A DNA stretch of 64,000 nucleotides from Methanococcoides sp. LMO-2 (GTDB taxonomy: Archaea > Halobacteriota > Methanosarcinia > Methanosarcinales > Methanosarcinaceae): positions 62,001 through 126,000 of the forward strand of contig NZ_JBCAUS010000003.1 of NCBI RefSeq assembly GCF_038432375.1, read 5' to 3'. Under the pieces are notes generated by a model that did no database searches, was not told where the DNA came from, and worked only from the letters and a program-made list of their open reading frames with translations. Positions 56,266 through 64,000 of the stretch are shown here, in pieces. Numbering within the stretch: the first letter of the stretch is position 1; every line of letters begins with the position of its first letter. Both the position numbers and the translations under genes were made by a program.

Positions 56266-57738
56266 ATGCCAGCTGAAACAGCAGACAGAAAAATGGACAT
56301 GCCAAGAATTCTCCTGGCAGCCGACAGGTCTTCCTCAGGCAAGACCACCATCACAGCAGGACTGCTTGCAACCCTCACTTCCAGAGGATACAGTGTGCAG
56401 CCCTTTAAGGTCGCACTTGATTACATCGATCCCAGCTATCACTCTGAGATCACCGGGCGACGTGCTCGTAACCTCGACGGTTACCTCATGGAAAAGGAAG
56501 GCGTGCTTGATGTGTTCACACATGCATGTGAGGTCGACGGGAAAGCGGACATTGCTGTTATCGAAGGCGTGAGAGGACTTTTCGAAGGGCTGGAAAGCCT
56601 TGGCGAAACGGGAAGCACTGCCCAGGTAGCCAAGATGCTGAACTGCCCTGTCATTCTGATCATCAATGCACGCAGTATCACACGTTCCGCCGCCGCTCTT
56701 GTGAACGGCTATAAGAACTTCGATCCCGACGTCAACATCGTTGGCGTGATACTGAACAACATCGGCGGCATGAGACATGCTAAAAAGGCAAAGGAAGCTG
56801 TGGAGCATTTTACAGGCGTCCCTGTTCTTGGAATAATCCCAAGGGACAATGCTATGCAGATATCCATGCGCCATCTGGGACTTGTCCCCGCCATCGAGGA
56901 GAGGCGTAGGATCAACGATCTTGATGAACGCATCACTGCTATTGAAAAGAGAGTTTCCGAAGGTATCGATATCGATAAAGTGCTGGAGCTTGCGAGGCAG
57001 GCTGAAGCCGTGGAAAAGCCAGCAACTACCATTTTCACCGCACGCAAAACTGAAGGCGAGGCCCCGGTCATCGGTGTTGCACTTGATGAAGCATTCAATT
57101 TCTATTATCACAATAACCTTGAGCTTCTGGAGCTTGCAGGAGCAAGGATCGAGTACTTCAGCCCGATCCATGACAAGAGCCTTCCGGATGTGGATGCACT
57201 TTACCTCGGAGGCGGCTATCCGGAGCTTTTCGCTTCCGAACTTGAAGCCAACGAGAGCATGAGGCAGGATATCAAAAAGGCAGCAGAGGACGGACTTCCC
57301 ATCTATGGAGAATGCGGCGGCCTTATGTATCTTACTGAACGCATCACCACAGGCGTAAAAGGAAAAGGCACATACCATATGGCGGAAATGCCGGAATCAA
57401 CACATGAGATGGTTGGAGCACTGCCAGGACATTCGCTTATGGGTCACAAGCGCGTGGTCAGCTACAACATCGGAGCACTTGATGTTGATACGGTCATAGG
57501 GAAATGCGGAAACTCATTCATCGGACACGAGTTCCACCATTCCGAAGTAACAGAAATACCATCCGATGCAAAGTTCGCAATAAAACTATCACGAGGAACA
57601 GGGATCGTAGACGGATGGGACGGACTGGTGAAAAATAATACACTTGGAGCATATGCCCATCTGGAAGCATCCTCATACAGGGACTTTGCCACATCTTTTG
57701 TGGATGCAGCAGCAAGATACAGGAGTGAAAAAGCTTGA
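56266..57738 (+). CDS. cfbB: Ni-sirohydrochlorin a,c-diamide synthase
   Basis: A 490-residue CobB/CbiA-like amidotransferase. An N-terminal ATPase domain with SSSGKTT (22-28) is followed by a class I glutaminase with nucleophile Cys in YGECGGLMYL and His in FIGHEFHHSE. It amidates the a and c acetate chains using glutamine and ATP. The operon context favours F430 rather than cobalamin as product. It ends in a TTGA overlap with endA. Confidence 0.93.
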   Translation: MPAETADRKMDMPRILLAADRSSSGKTTITAGLLATLTSRGYSVQPFKVALDYIDPSYHSEITGRRARNLDGYLMEKEGVLDVFTHACEVDGKADIAVIEGVRGLFEGLESLGETGSTAQVAKMLNCPVILIINARSITRSAAALVNGYKNFDPDVNIVGVILNNIGGMRHAKKAKEAVEHFTGVPVLGIIPRDNAMQISMRHLGLVPAIEERRRINDLDERITAIEKRVSEGIDIDKVLELARQAEAVEKPATTIFTARKTEGEAPVIGVALDEAFNFYYHNNLELLELAGARIEYFSPIHDKSLPDVDALYLGGGYPELFASELEANESMRQDIKKAAEDGLPIYGECGGLMYLTERITTGVKGKGTYHMAEMPESTHEMVGALPGHSLMGHKRVVSYNIGALDVDTVIGKCGNSFIGHEFHHSEVTEIPSDAKFAIKLSRGTGIVDGWDGLVKNNTLGAYAHLEASSYRDFATSFVDAAARYRSEKA

Positions 57739-58790
57739 AAGCAGAAATAATCAAAGATCGTGTGCTTGCAGAGAAAAAAGCCGTTAACGAACTCTATAAC
57801 ACCGGCTATTATGGAAGACCAAAGGACGAAGGTCTGGAACTTACACTTATTGAAGCTGCCTATCTTGCATACCGCGGGAAGATCGAAGTGGAGAATAAAG
57901 GCGAGGTGCTTGATTTCGCAGGATTCTTCAAGACCGCATCGACCCTGCAGCCATCTTTCGAGCTAAAATATATCGTTTACAAGGACCTCAGGGAAAGAGG
58001 GTTCTACGTCCAGCCCGGAGTTACCGATTTCAGGGTGTATCCCCGTGGAAGTCACCCCGGAAAAGGTGCTGCAAAACAGTTCGTGTATGTCAGGTCTGAA
58101 AGAGTGCCAATGCCACTCAAAGATCTGCTCAGGTCACTGAACGCAGCGGAAAATGTCCGCAAGCAGATGATCCTGGCTATTGTAGATGAAGAGAGTGACA
58201 TCACATTCTACGAAGTGAAGAGACCACGCATAAAGGGCGGAATGGGAGATTCACTTTACCCGGACATCAATACTGATGCCACGTTCCTCGAGGACAGGGT
58301 CATAATCTGGGACGAGGATGCATCCACCGTGCTCTTTGAGAACGGTTTCTATGGCAAACCGCTTGATAAGCAAAGGCTTCAGCTTTCCCTTGTGGAATCA
58401 CGATACCTGATGGAAAATGGTGTTATCAATGTCAGAGACAGGCAGGACAATGTGATGGACAGCGAGTCATTTACAGAGATCGCTTCGAAGATCGAGCCGG
58501 AGTTCCTTTTGAAGAACAGTGTTTACACAGACCTCCGTGAGAAAGGAGTAGTTCCAAAAACAGGATTCAAGTTCGGCAGCCATTTCCGTGTCTATGCACA
58601 GGTGGAATCCCCTGCAAAGATACCTCACTCTGAATATCTGGTACATTCAATTCCTTCAGACCATGAGTTCAGACTTCCTGTAATGTCAAGGGCTGTCCGC
58701 CTTGCTAACAGTGTCAGGAAAAGCATGCTATATGCGGTTCCTGAAGATGATGGTATCGACTACATTGATATTGGAAGAGTGAAGATGTGA
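57735..58790 (+). CDS. endA: tRNA-splicing endonuclease, fused duplicated subunit
   Basis: A 351-residue protein made of two EndA-like halves (about 1-185 and 186-351). Only the C-terminal half has the full catalytic triad: Y287 (FRVYAQ), H298 (IPHSEY) and K329 (VRKSML). The N-terminal half keeps a Tyr and a Lys in matching places but not the His, as in the alpha2-type enzymes of Methanosarcinales and Archaeoglobus. It cuts introns at bulge-helix-bulge sites. TTG start 7 bases after AGGAGTG, overlapping the cfbB stop by four bases. Confidence 0.95.
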   Translation: MKAEIIKDRVLAEKKAVNELYNTGYYGRPKDEGLELTLIEAAYLAYRGKIEVENKGEVLDFAGFFKTASTLQPSFELKYIVYKDLRERGFYVQPGVTDFRVYPRGSHPGKGAAKQFVYVRSERVPMPLKDLLRSLNAAENVRKQMILAIVDEESDITFYEVKRPRIKGGMGDSLYPDINTDATFLEDRVIIWDEDASTVLFENGFYGKPLDKQRLQLSLVESRYLMENGVINVRDRQDNVMDSESFTEIASKIEPEFLLKNSVYTDLREKGVVPKTGFKFGSHFRVYAQVESPAKIPHSEYLVHSIPSDHEFRLPVMSRAVRLANSVRKSMLYAVPEDDGIDYIDIGRVKM

Positions 58791-58850
58791 TATTCCACAT
58801 CAACACTTTTCAAAATAACATTTATTAACTATCTTTTCAAATTATCTGGC

Positions 58851-59555
58851 ATGGAAGCACTTTATCTGAAAGACTGTTACGTCAGGGAATTCGAAGCCAC
58901 TGTTTTGAGCGTGACGGATGACAAATTCGTTGTCCTCGACAGGACCGCCTTTTACCCAAAGTCCGGCGGCCAGCCATACGACACCGGAGTTCTAATAAGC
59001 GATGGGAAGGAGTACAAGGTCGTTTTCGTAGGGAAGTTTGACGGCCAGATCAGCCACGAGGTCAGTGAACCGGGACTTAAGGAAGGCGACAAAGTAAAAG
59101 GGATCATCGACTGGGACAGGCGTACCCTTTTCATGAACTATCATACCGCATCCCACATCCTCAGTGCGATCATTCACAACGAGACCGGAGCGAAGATCTC
59201 AGGGAACCAGATCGCAGAGGAGAAGACACGAGTGGACTTCAATCTGGAGAACTTTGACAGGGAACAGATCGGCTCATACGAAGCAAAGGTAAATGAGGTC
59301 ATCGACAGGAAAATTGATGTGAAGATCGACATCCTCCCCAGAGAAGAAGCACTAACGATACCCTCGGTGGTCAAGCTCAAGGACGCATTCCCTCCAGAGA
59401 TAGAAGAGATCCGTGTTATCAGGATACCGGAGATCGATGATCAGGCATGCGGTGGGACACATGTGAAAAATACAGGTGAGATCCCGCACATCGAGATCTT
59501 CAAGGCAGAGAATAAAGGAAAGAACAACAGGAGGATATATTTCAGATTCGCCTGA
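58851..59555 (+). CDS. alaX: Alanyl-tRNA editing protein AlaX
   Basis: A 234-residue stand-alone editing domain. An N-terminal beta-barrel (YVREFEATVLSV, FYPKSGGQPYDTGVL) precedes the zinc site HTASH and CGGTH. It removes Ser or Gly wrongly attached to tRNA(Ala). Size and barrel place it with AlaX-M. It is 60 bases past endA and may be part of the same transcript. Confidence 0.93.
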   Translation: MEALYLKDCYVREFEATVLSVTDDKFVVLDRTAFYPKSGGQPYDTGVLISDGKEYKVVFVGKFDGQISHEVSEPGLKEGDKVKGIIDWDRRTLFMNYHTASHILSAIIHNETGAKISGNQIAEEKTRVDFNLENFDREQIGSYEAKVNEVIDRKIDVKIDILPREEALTIPSVVKLKDAFPPEIEEIRVIRIPEIDDQACGGTHVKNTGEIPHIEIFKAENKGKNNRRIYFRFA

Positions 59556-59631
59556 TCTTCTTTTTTAAATGTCTAATTTCATTTTTATACTTAAACTTAA
59601 GCTTAAATTGACACTACCGATCGTAATGATA

Positions 59632-60699
59632 TCAATCCTCATCATCCTCGAAGTACCTTCTTACAAGCAGAACAAGACTTGAACCGAGAAGTAGCAACAG
59701 GAAGATAGCGATGACCATGCCTTCCAGAGTAAAGTCCTGCCATGAGTGTACCGATACCCACATACCGCTACGGGTAACGAATGTTGCGAATATGACCAGT
59801 ATGAAGGAAGTCACTGCAAGCATCGGCGCGAGGAACCTGTATTCCCCATGTTGGACCCTTGTCTGGGCATGAAGGTAAGCGGTGGCAGTTATCCAGGGGA
59901 TCAGTGAGGATGTCTCAACAGGGTCCCATGTCCAGTACCATGCACCCCAGCCGAGGACCTCGTATGCCCAGAAACCGCCAAGTCCGATACCTGCTGTGAG
60001 GAAGAGCCATGCCATCCTCATCCAGTCCCGGGATATCTTTATCCATTTCTCATCATCGATGATAAGGGTTGCAAGAGCAGCTGCGAATGGAATTGTGAAA
60101 GCTGCATAACCAAGGAACAGTACCGGAGGATGGACTGCCATCCACGGGTTTCTCAGGAGAGGATTCATACCCTGTCCGTCCGTAAGCGGATATGCTGATA
60201 CGAACGGGTTCCAGTTGGAGATCTCCACGTATGAACCTACATCTCCATAATACATGGAGAACGGGTTCTTCAGTACCAGCAACATCAAGAAGACGGTAAC
60301 GATAAGCAGGCATATGGCCCGGGTGATGTTCATGACCCTGCTATCGAACAGCTCCTTAGTATGCCCTGTGTACTGCATTGCCAGAAGCATCAGGAGTGTA
60401 AACCATGTCCAGAGCAGGAAGGAACCCTCCTGGCCTGCCCACAATGCGGAAAGACGATAGACAAATTCAAGGTCGACGCTTGAATGCATGTAGACATAGA
60501 CGTAGGATGCCGATACCGTAAGCAGGTAATAGGTCAGCATCAGGATCGCAAGAGTGATAGCTGCCGTACAGCCAAGCTCAAGCTTCCTGGAAAGTGAACC
60601 TGCACTGGTACTGTTTGTACGCAGGTGGATGATGGAATATGCAGCTGAAGCCGCACCGAGGATGAAGGCTATCCAGATGAGGATCATTCCAAAGTTCAT
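59632..60699 (-). CDS. ccmF: CcmF N-terminal half (heme lyase, WWD domain)
   Basis: About 355 residues with nine or so membrane segments. It carries the WWD heme-binding signature GWGAWYWTWDPVETSSLIPW and the flanking ligand His (AVHPPVLFLGYA). It begins MNFGMILIWIAF at an ATG overlapping the stop of the C-half gene (ATGA, 60696-60699). CcmF ligates heme to apocytochrome c outside the membrane. In most organisms it is one protein of about 650 residues; here the second half is a separate gene placed first. Confidence 0.9.
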   Translation of the reverse strand: MNFGMILIWIAFILGAASAAYSIIHLRTNSTSAGSLSRKLELGCTAAITLAILMLTYYLLTVSASYVYVYMHSSVDLEFVYRLSALWAGQEGSFLLWTWFTLLMLLAMQYTGHTKELFDSRVMNITRAICLLIVTVFLMLLVLKNPFSMYYGDVGSYVEISNWNPFVSAYPLTDGQGMNPLLRNPWMAVHPPVLFLGYAAFTIPFAAALATLIIDDEKWIKISRDWMRMAWLFLTAGIGLGGFWAYEVLGWGAWYWTWDPVETSSLIPWITATAYLHAQTRVQHGEYRFLAPMLAVTSFILVIFATFVTRSGMWVSVHSWQDFTLEGMVIAIFLLLLLGSSLVLLVRRYFEDDED

Positions 60700-61691
60700 T
60701 TTTTGCCTCCCTTGCGGCTTTCTGGGCCATTGTCCCATTTTCCTTTGATCTTAGCCACAGTGTTTGCAGCTTTTCCATCAACCGAATAATCGATAATTCC
60801 AAGAATACTTATTCCGGCAAGCATCAGGAAAAGGCCACCCCAGATGAATGTGATGAAAGGTACGGTTCTTACATATATGCTGACCTCACCACTGTTCTCG
60901 TTCAGCGCTTTTGGAGCGATGAAAAGTTCTTCGAATATTCCACGATGCACGTATGTGGTCGTGTAGGTCTGGCCCCATTTGAAATCGGTGATGTATTTCA
61001 CCTGCCCACTGTCAAAATAAGCACCGTTTTTGTAGACATCGAAATCCACATAGGTTGCATAGGATGAACCATGATACTGTTTGTAATGTGAACCTTCGAA
61101 AACGGAATCCATTCCGGTAACCGAGACCATGTAGTTCTGTCCTTCGAACTAACCGGCAGAGTCCATGGAGACAACAGCAGAACCATCCACTTTCAGGTTA
61201 CTGCTGGCGACGATACCTATGAGGATGAGGATGATTCCAAGGTGGATGACGTGTGCACTGACCCCGCGCAGTTTCATCATGTTGGAATCCCTTTGCAGGG
61301 ACATATAGATCTTGTAGAATGTAGCCACCAGACCCATGCTCACTATTGGGACCGAAACATCAAGGGGAAGGTTTCCGAATGGTGAAAGAAAAACAAATGC
61401 TATGGACATTGCTACTGTGAGACCTCCCACGAACAACGTTCTCTTCGCACCGAAGTAACCATAGAGCAAATACATCGTGAGCAATACCACCAGTCCTGCG
61501 GTTGGAAGAGCGCTCCTGTTATTGAAGTACTCAGGAGTCATAGCCATTTCAACTCCTGTGGTCAGCCTGACTATCAGTGGAGTCAGCATGCCCACGGTTA
61601 TGAGAGCAGCAAGGAGCAGCATGGTCAATACCGCTACCAGCATAAGGTTACTGCTGTTCACGAGGTCTTTGCTTTGTTTCATGAAATTCAC
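60696..61691 (-). CDS. ccmF: CcmF C-terminal half with in-frame UAG
   Basis: 180 codons, a UAG (61149-61151), then 150 more codons in the same frame to UGA. Before the UAG: membrane segments, TPEYFNNRSALP and RGVSAHVIHLGIILILIG, which match the CcmF region after the WWD domain. After it: GQNYMVSVTGMDS, the VDFDVYKNG part and FITFIWGGLFLMLAGI, which match the periplasmic loop and last helix of CcmF. Both parts belong to one domain, so the UAG is probably decoded (pyrrolysine) rather than ending translation. A separate start at ATG 61130 is the alternative. Starts: GTG 61691 or ATG 61682. Confidence 0.82.
61149..61151 (-). other. In-frame UAG codon, candidate pyrrolysine site in CcmF
   Basis: TAG after VVSMDSAG and before FEGQNYM. 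CcmF proteins usually carry a short loop with Gly-Tyr here, so the residue would lie in the outside loop near the heme site. Confidence 0.65.
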
Positions 61692-61834
61692 AATCGTTAT
61701 GTCTGTTCAAATATGTATCGGTACTGACATTAAAAAAGCAGGATCAATAATGACAGAATATTCCTGGGATAATTATTTACGGAAAAGAAAGTTTGAAAGG
61801 CGGCATAGCCCGCCTTACAGAAAATACCTGTTGT

Positions 61835-62326
61835 TCACTCCACCTTGCTGAATTTTGAATGAACAGCACCACAGACAGGACACCTTTCGGGTGCTTCGCC
61901 TTCCACGGTATAACCACATACCTCACAGACATAGTAGTCTGCATCTTCATTATCATCCATATTGTCCAGTGCTTTCTGGTATAGCTCAGCATGGACCTTT
62001 TCGACCTGGTTTGCCATATCAAAGCTGCGTACAGCCTTTTTGTTGCCTTCCTTTTCTGCTTCCTCGATGAAGGCAGGGTACATCTCGCTGAATTCCATGG
62101 TCTCTCCGGCAATTGCTTCCTGAAGGTTCTCCTCAGTGCTCTTTACCTCTCCCAGTACCCTCAGGTGATTGTGAGCATGTACTGTTTCTGCATATGCTGC
62201 AGCCCTGAACAGTTTGGCGATCTTCGTGAAACCTTCCTTGTCAGCCATTTTTGCAAAAGCAAGGTACTTCCTGTTTGCCATTGATTCACCTGCAAACGCT
62301 TCTTTCAGATTTTCGGTTGTACTCAT
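61835..62326 (-). CDS. Rubrerythrin
   Basis: About 163 residues. The N-terminal four-helix diiron domain (NLKEAFAGESMANRKYLAFA, YAETVHAHNHL, AGETMEFSEMYPAF) is followed by a rubredoxin-like CEVCGY..RCPVCGAVHSKF. It reduces hydrogen peroxide using rubredoxin-type electrons. The ATG at 62326 follows GGAGGA by five bases; the longer frame from 62371 has no such site. Confidence 0.95.
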   Translation of the reverse strand: MSTTENLKEAFAGESMANRKYLAFAKMADKEGFTKIAKLFRAAAYAETVHAHNHLRVLGEVKSTEENLQEAIAGETMEFSEMYPAFIEEAEKEGNKKAVRSFDMANQVEKVHAELYQKALDNMDDNEDADYYVCEVCGYTVEGEAPERCPVCGAVHSKFSKVE

Positions 62327-62514
62327 GAGATTCCTCCATTTTTTACGATATTGCAAGTTAACTGTGCACATATCTAATATATGATTAATGGAAGGAAGAA
62401 TCGGAGGAAGAGCATGTTAGAGGGACTGCCTGGTGAAAAGAAGAAAGGCCGGAGTTTGAGTTGGTTTTATATATCAATGGAGCAGATTAAAGCAAAAAAC
62501 ATTGAGTTGATAAC

Positions 62515-63075
62515 ACGATCGAGCTAATTGTTCTTGCAGTATGGTTAATGCTTCCGGCATACCTGCCGAATCCTTTTGCAGCTGTCTTTGGAGGCGGTCG
62601 CCCCATAGACGGTGGAAAGACAATGTCTGACGGCAGGCGCATCCTCGGGGATGGAAAGACCTTCCGCGGATTCTTTGCCGGACTTATATGCGGTACCCTT
62701 GCAGGACTATTGCAGATGAGGCTGATCGAAAGCTACCCTGTGATACTGGGAGCACAACTTCCGACATTCGGAACAGGCGGCCTGAACACTACCATCGTTG
62801 TGTTCGCTCTTGCTTTTGGCTCTCTCTTCGGAGACATGTTCATGAGCTTCTTCAAGAGACGTATGGGACTGAAACGAGGAGCTCCACTGCCTGTTGTGGA
62901 CCAGCTTGATTTCGTCATGGGAGCACTAATATTTGCTTACCTGGCATCACCATACTGGTTCTCCGAACAGTTCACGTTCAAGATCATACTGGTAATCCTG
63001 ATCATCACACCCCTGCTTCACCTTGTGACGAATATCATAGGTTACTTCATGGGTGTCAAGAAAGAACCATGGTAA
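62515..63075 (+). CDS. carS: CDP-archaeol synthase
   Basis: A membrane protein of about 186 residues. NPFAAVFGGGRPIDGGKTMSDG, RILGDGKTFRG and PVVDQLDFVMG are CarS (DUF46) motifs. It makes CDP-archaeol from CTP and unsaturated archaetidic acid. The first canonical start, ATG 62548, would remove half of the first membrane helix. The open frame upstream (IELIVLAVWLMLPAY) fits the family, but it has no ATG, GTG or TTG before the in-frame UGA at 62503. ACG at 62515, preceded by GAGTTGAT, is the likely start. Confidence 0.88.
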   Translation, partial: TIELIVLAVWLMLPAYLPNPFAAVFGGGRPIDGGKTMSDGRRILGDGKTFRGFFAGLICGTLAGLLQMRLIESYPVILGAQLPTFGTGGLNTTIVVFALAFGSLFGDMFMSFFKRRMGLKRGAPLPVVDQLDFVMGALIFAYLASPYWFSEQFTFKIILVILIITPLLHLVTNIIGYFMGVKKEPW

Positions 63076-63106
63076 ATACCTAGCATCATAAAAGGAACGG
63101 ATCACA

Positions 63107-63652
63107 ATGACAACATCATCAAATGAAAAGGAAGAACTTATAGAAGCGCTCAAGGCCTGCGGAGCTGTCAAGTTCGGTGAATTCACCCTGGCATCCGGCA
63201 AGAAGAGCAAATACTATATAGATATCAAGAAGGCCAGCTCAGACCCTGGCACATTGAAGATCATCGCAAAGCAGGCGGCTGCACTTATCAAGGAAATGGA
63301 CATCGACATTGTTGGCGGTGTTGCACTTGGTGGTGTACCAATTGCCACAGCAGTATCTCTTGAGACTAACATGCCACTCCTCCTAATACGCAAATCTGCC
63401 AAGGAATATGGAACCGGCGGAAGATTTGTAGGCGACGCGGAGGAAGGTGACAGGATCATCCTGCTGGAAGATGTGACCACCAGTGGCGGCTCTGTGCTGG
63501 AGGCTATCGGTGCAATAAGGGAGGCAGGATGCATCATTGACAAAGTGATCACCGTAGTGGACCGCGAGGACGGTGCAACTGAGAACCTCGGTGAGATCGA
63601 TGTGAAGCTTGTCCCGCTTGTGCGTGCAAGTGACCTCCTTGCTGACAAATAA
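63107..63652 (+). CDS. pyrE: Orotate phosphoribosyltransferase
   Basis: A 181-residue type I phosphoribosyltransferase. FTLASGKKSKYYIDIKKA and the PRPP motif ILLEDVTTSGGSVLEAI define it. It joins orotate to PRPP in pyrimidine synthesis. It starts 31 bases after carS, so both may share a transcript. Confidence 0.96.
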   Translation: MTTSSNEKEELIEALKACGAVKFGEFTLASGKKSKYYIDIKKASSDPGTLKIIAKQAAALIKEMDIDIVGGVALGGVPIATAVSLETNMPLLLIRKSAKEYGTGGRFVGDAEEGDRIILLEDVTTSGGSVLEAIGAIREAGCIIDKVITVVDREDGATENLGEIDVKLVPLVRASDLLADK

Positions 63653-63738
63653 AACAATAGGATTGCAGCAGTAAAGTTATTCTGCTGCAATTGGCTTTTT
63701 TTAGTTTATTTCCACTTACGGATTTTTGCCGCTCGCAC

Positions 63739-63832
63739 TTTAAATAGTTTTAACGACATAGCCTATAGAGGAGTGGGTTAGTAGCATTCATTTTGAAGTA
63801 TCAAAGTGGAAACTGCCTCTATAAGTAGCATT
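63739..63832 (+). promoter_or_regulatory. hcp promoter region with repeats
   Basis: TATA box TTTAAATA (63739-63746) predicts a start of transcription near 63768. An inverted repeat TATAGAGG (63764-63771) / CCTCTATA (63816-63823) straddles and follows that point, and a direct repeat AGTAGCATT occurs at 63780-63788 and 63824-63832. They may be operator sites or part of a leader. The rest of 63653-63929 shows nothing else. Confidence 0.5.
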
Positions 63833-63929
63833 ATCCCTGATATAACAGTGTTAACTCTCGAACACAATTGTATTTCGGGCAGAGAGAGCCACATACCTAC
63901 ATACCATACCTAAAATTCAAGGTGATAAT

Positions 63930-64000
63930 ATGTTCTGTTACCAGTGTGAAGAAACAATGAACGGGGAAGGCTGCACAAAGAACGGCATGTGCGGCAAGAA
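63930..64000 (+). CDS. hcp: Hybrid cluster protein, N-terminal part (3' end outside window)
   Basis: ATG after AAGGTGAT begins [16 protein letters not shown] and continues to the window end. This is the N-terminal Cys motif for the 4Fe-4S (or 4Fe-2S-2O) cluster of Hcp, formerly called hydroxylamine reductase, now linked to NO detoxification. Only 23 residues are visible, but the motif (CYQC..GC..GMCGK) is distinctive. Confidence 0.85.
   Translation, partial: MFCYQCEETMNGEGCTKNGMCGK

Noticed and set aside
56335-57378. A 347-codon open frame on the minus strand
   Set aside because: Antisense shadow of cfbB, with no recognisable domain.
60696-61130. Separate 144-codon gene starting at ATG 61130
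   Set aside because: Its sequence is only the outside loop and last helix of CcmF and is in frame with the upstream part across a single UAG, so one interrupted gene explains it better, though not with certainty.

Overview
The window is a piece of an archaeal chromosome, most likely from a methylotrophic member of the Methanosarcinaceae (Methanococcoides/Methanolobus type). The reasons are a complete coenzyme F430 cluster (cfbA-E-D-C-B), archaeal lipid enzymes (EgsA, CDP-archaeol synthase), a thermosome, PurP, DphB, GatD, a fused tRNA endonuclease, archaeal type IV pilins, methanogen-only DUF families, a cytochrome c maturation (Ccm) system and moderate-to-low GC with AT-rich spacers. The genus is inferred from gene content; no 16S rRNA is present.

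Layout. 1-9.8 kb: end of pyruvate phosphate dikinase, a HerA/DUF357/DUF555/PfkB operon, dphB, a divergent thermosome subunit, DUF2119, a TlyA-like methyltransferase and an old-yellow-enzyme homologue. 9.9-12.2 kb: ccmABC. 12.4-18.5 kb: a TtuA/NcsA-type tRNA thiolase, a membrane protein, a TudS/DUF523-like protein, a SAM methyltransferase interrupted by UAG, a membrane pyrophosphatase. 18.5-26.8 kb: an odd GC-rich element, acs, pyrF, cbiZ, a SpoT/MESH1-like hydrolase, a TctA-like permease. 26.8-30 kb: a small membrane peptide, a structured leader or ncRNA, superoxide reductase, a NapH-like ferredoxin, and a CooC nickel ATPase coupled to a cupin. 30-37 kb: CDF exporter, aroC, dapL, an exported acetolactate decarboxylase and a zinc ABC transporter. 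37-44.7 kb: two sensor kinases, argH, gatD. 44.7-49.7 kb: paired pilins with a tiny membrane ORF, a ribbon-helix-helix-like protein, purP, SpoIIM and DUF63 proteins. 49.8-59.6 kb: egsA, UPF0179, DUF2150, the F430 operon running into endA, then alaX. 59.6-64 kb: ccmF as two genes in reversed order, rubrerythrin, carS, pyrE and the start of hcp.

How it fits together. F430 is the nickel cofactor of methyl-CoM reductase, and the five cfb genes form one operon. CcmABC plus CcmF point to c-type cytochromes in a methylotrophic electron chain. Superoxide reductase, rubrerythrin and hybrid cluster protein form a dispersed set against oxidative and nitrosative stress.

Most notable. Two genes (ccmF C-half and a SAM methyltransferase) carry a single in-frame UAG, and reading through it restores a family-like C-terminus. 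Among about 60 stop codons I checked, only one is UAG, and it is followed directly by UAA. This fits an organism that decodes UAG as pyrrolysine. Separately, cbiZ and carS have coding sequence upstream of their first ATG/GTG/TTG, with in-frame ACG as the best start candidate. No rRNA, tRNA, CRISPR array or intact insertion sequence was recognised.
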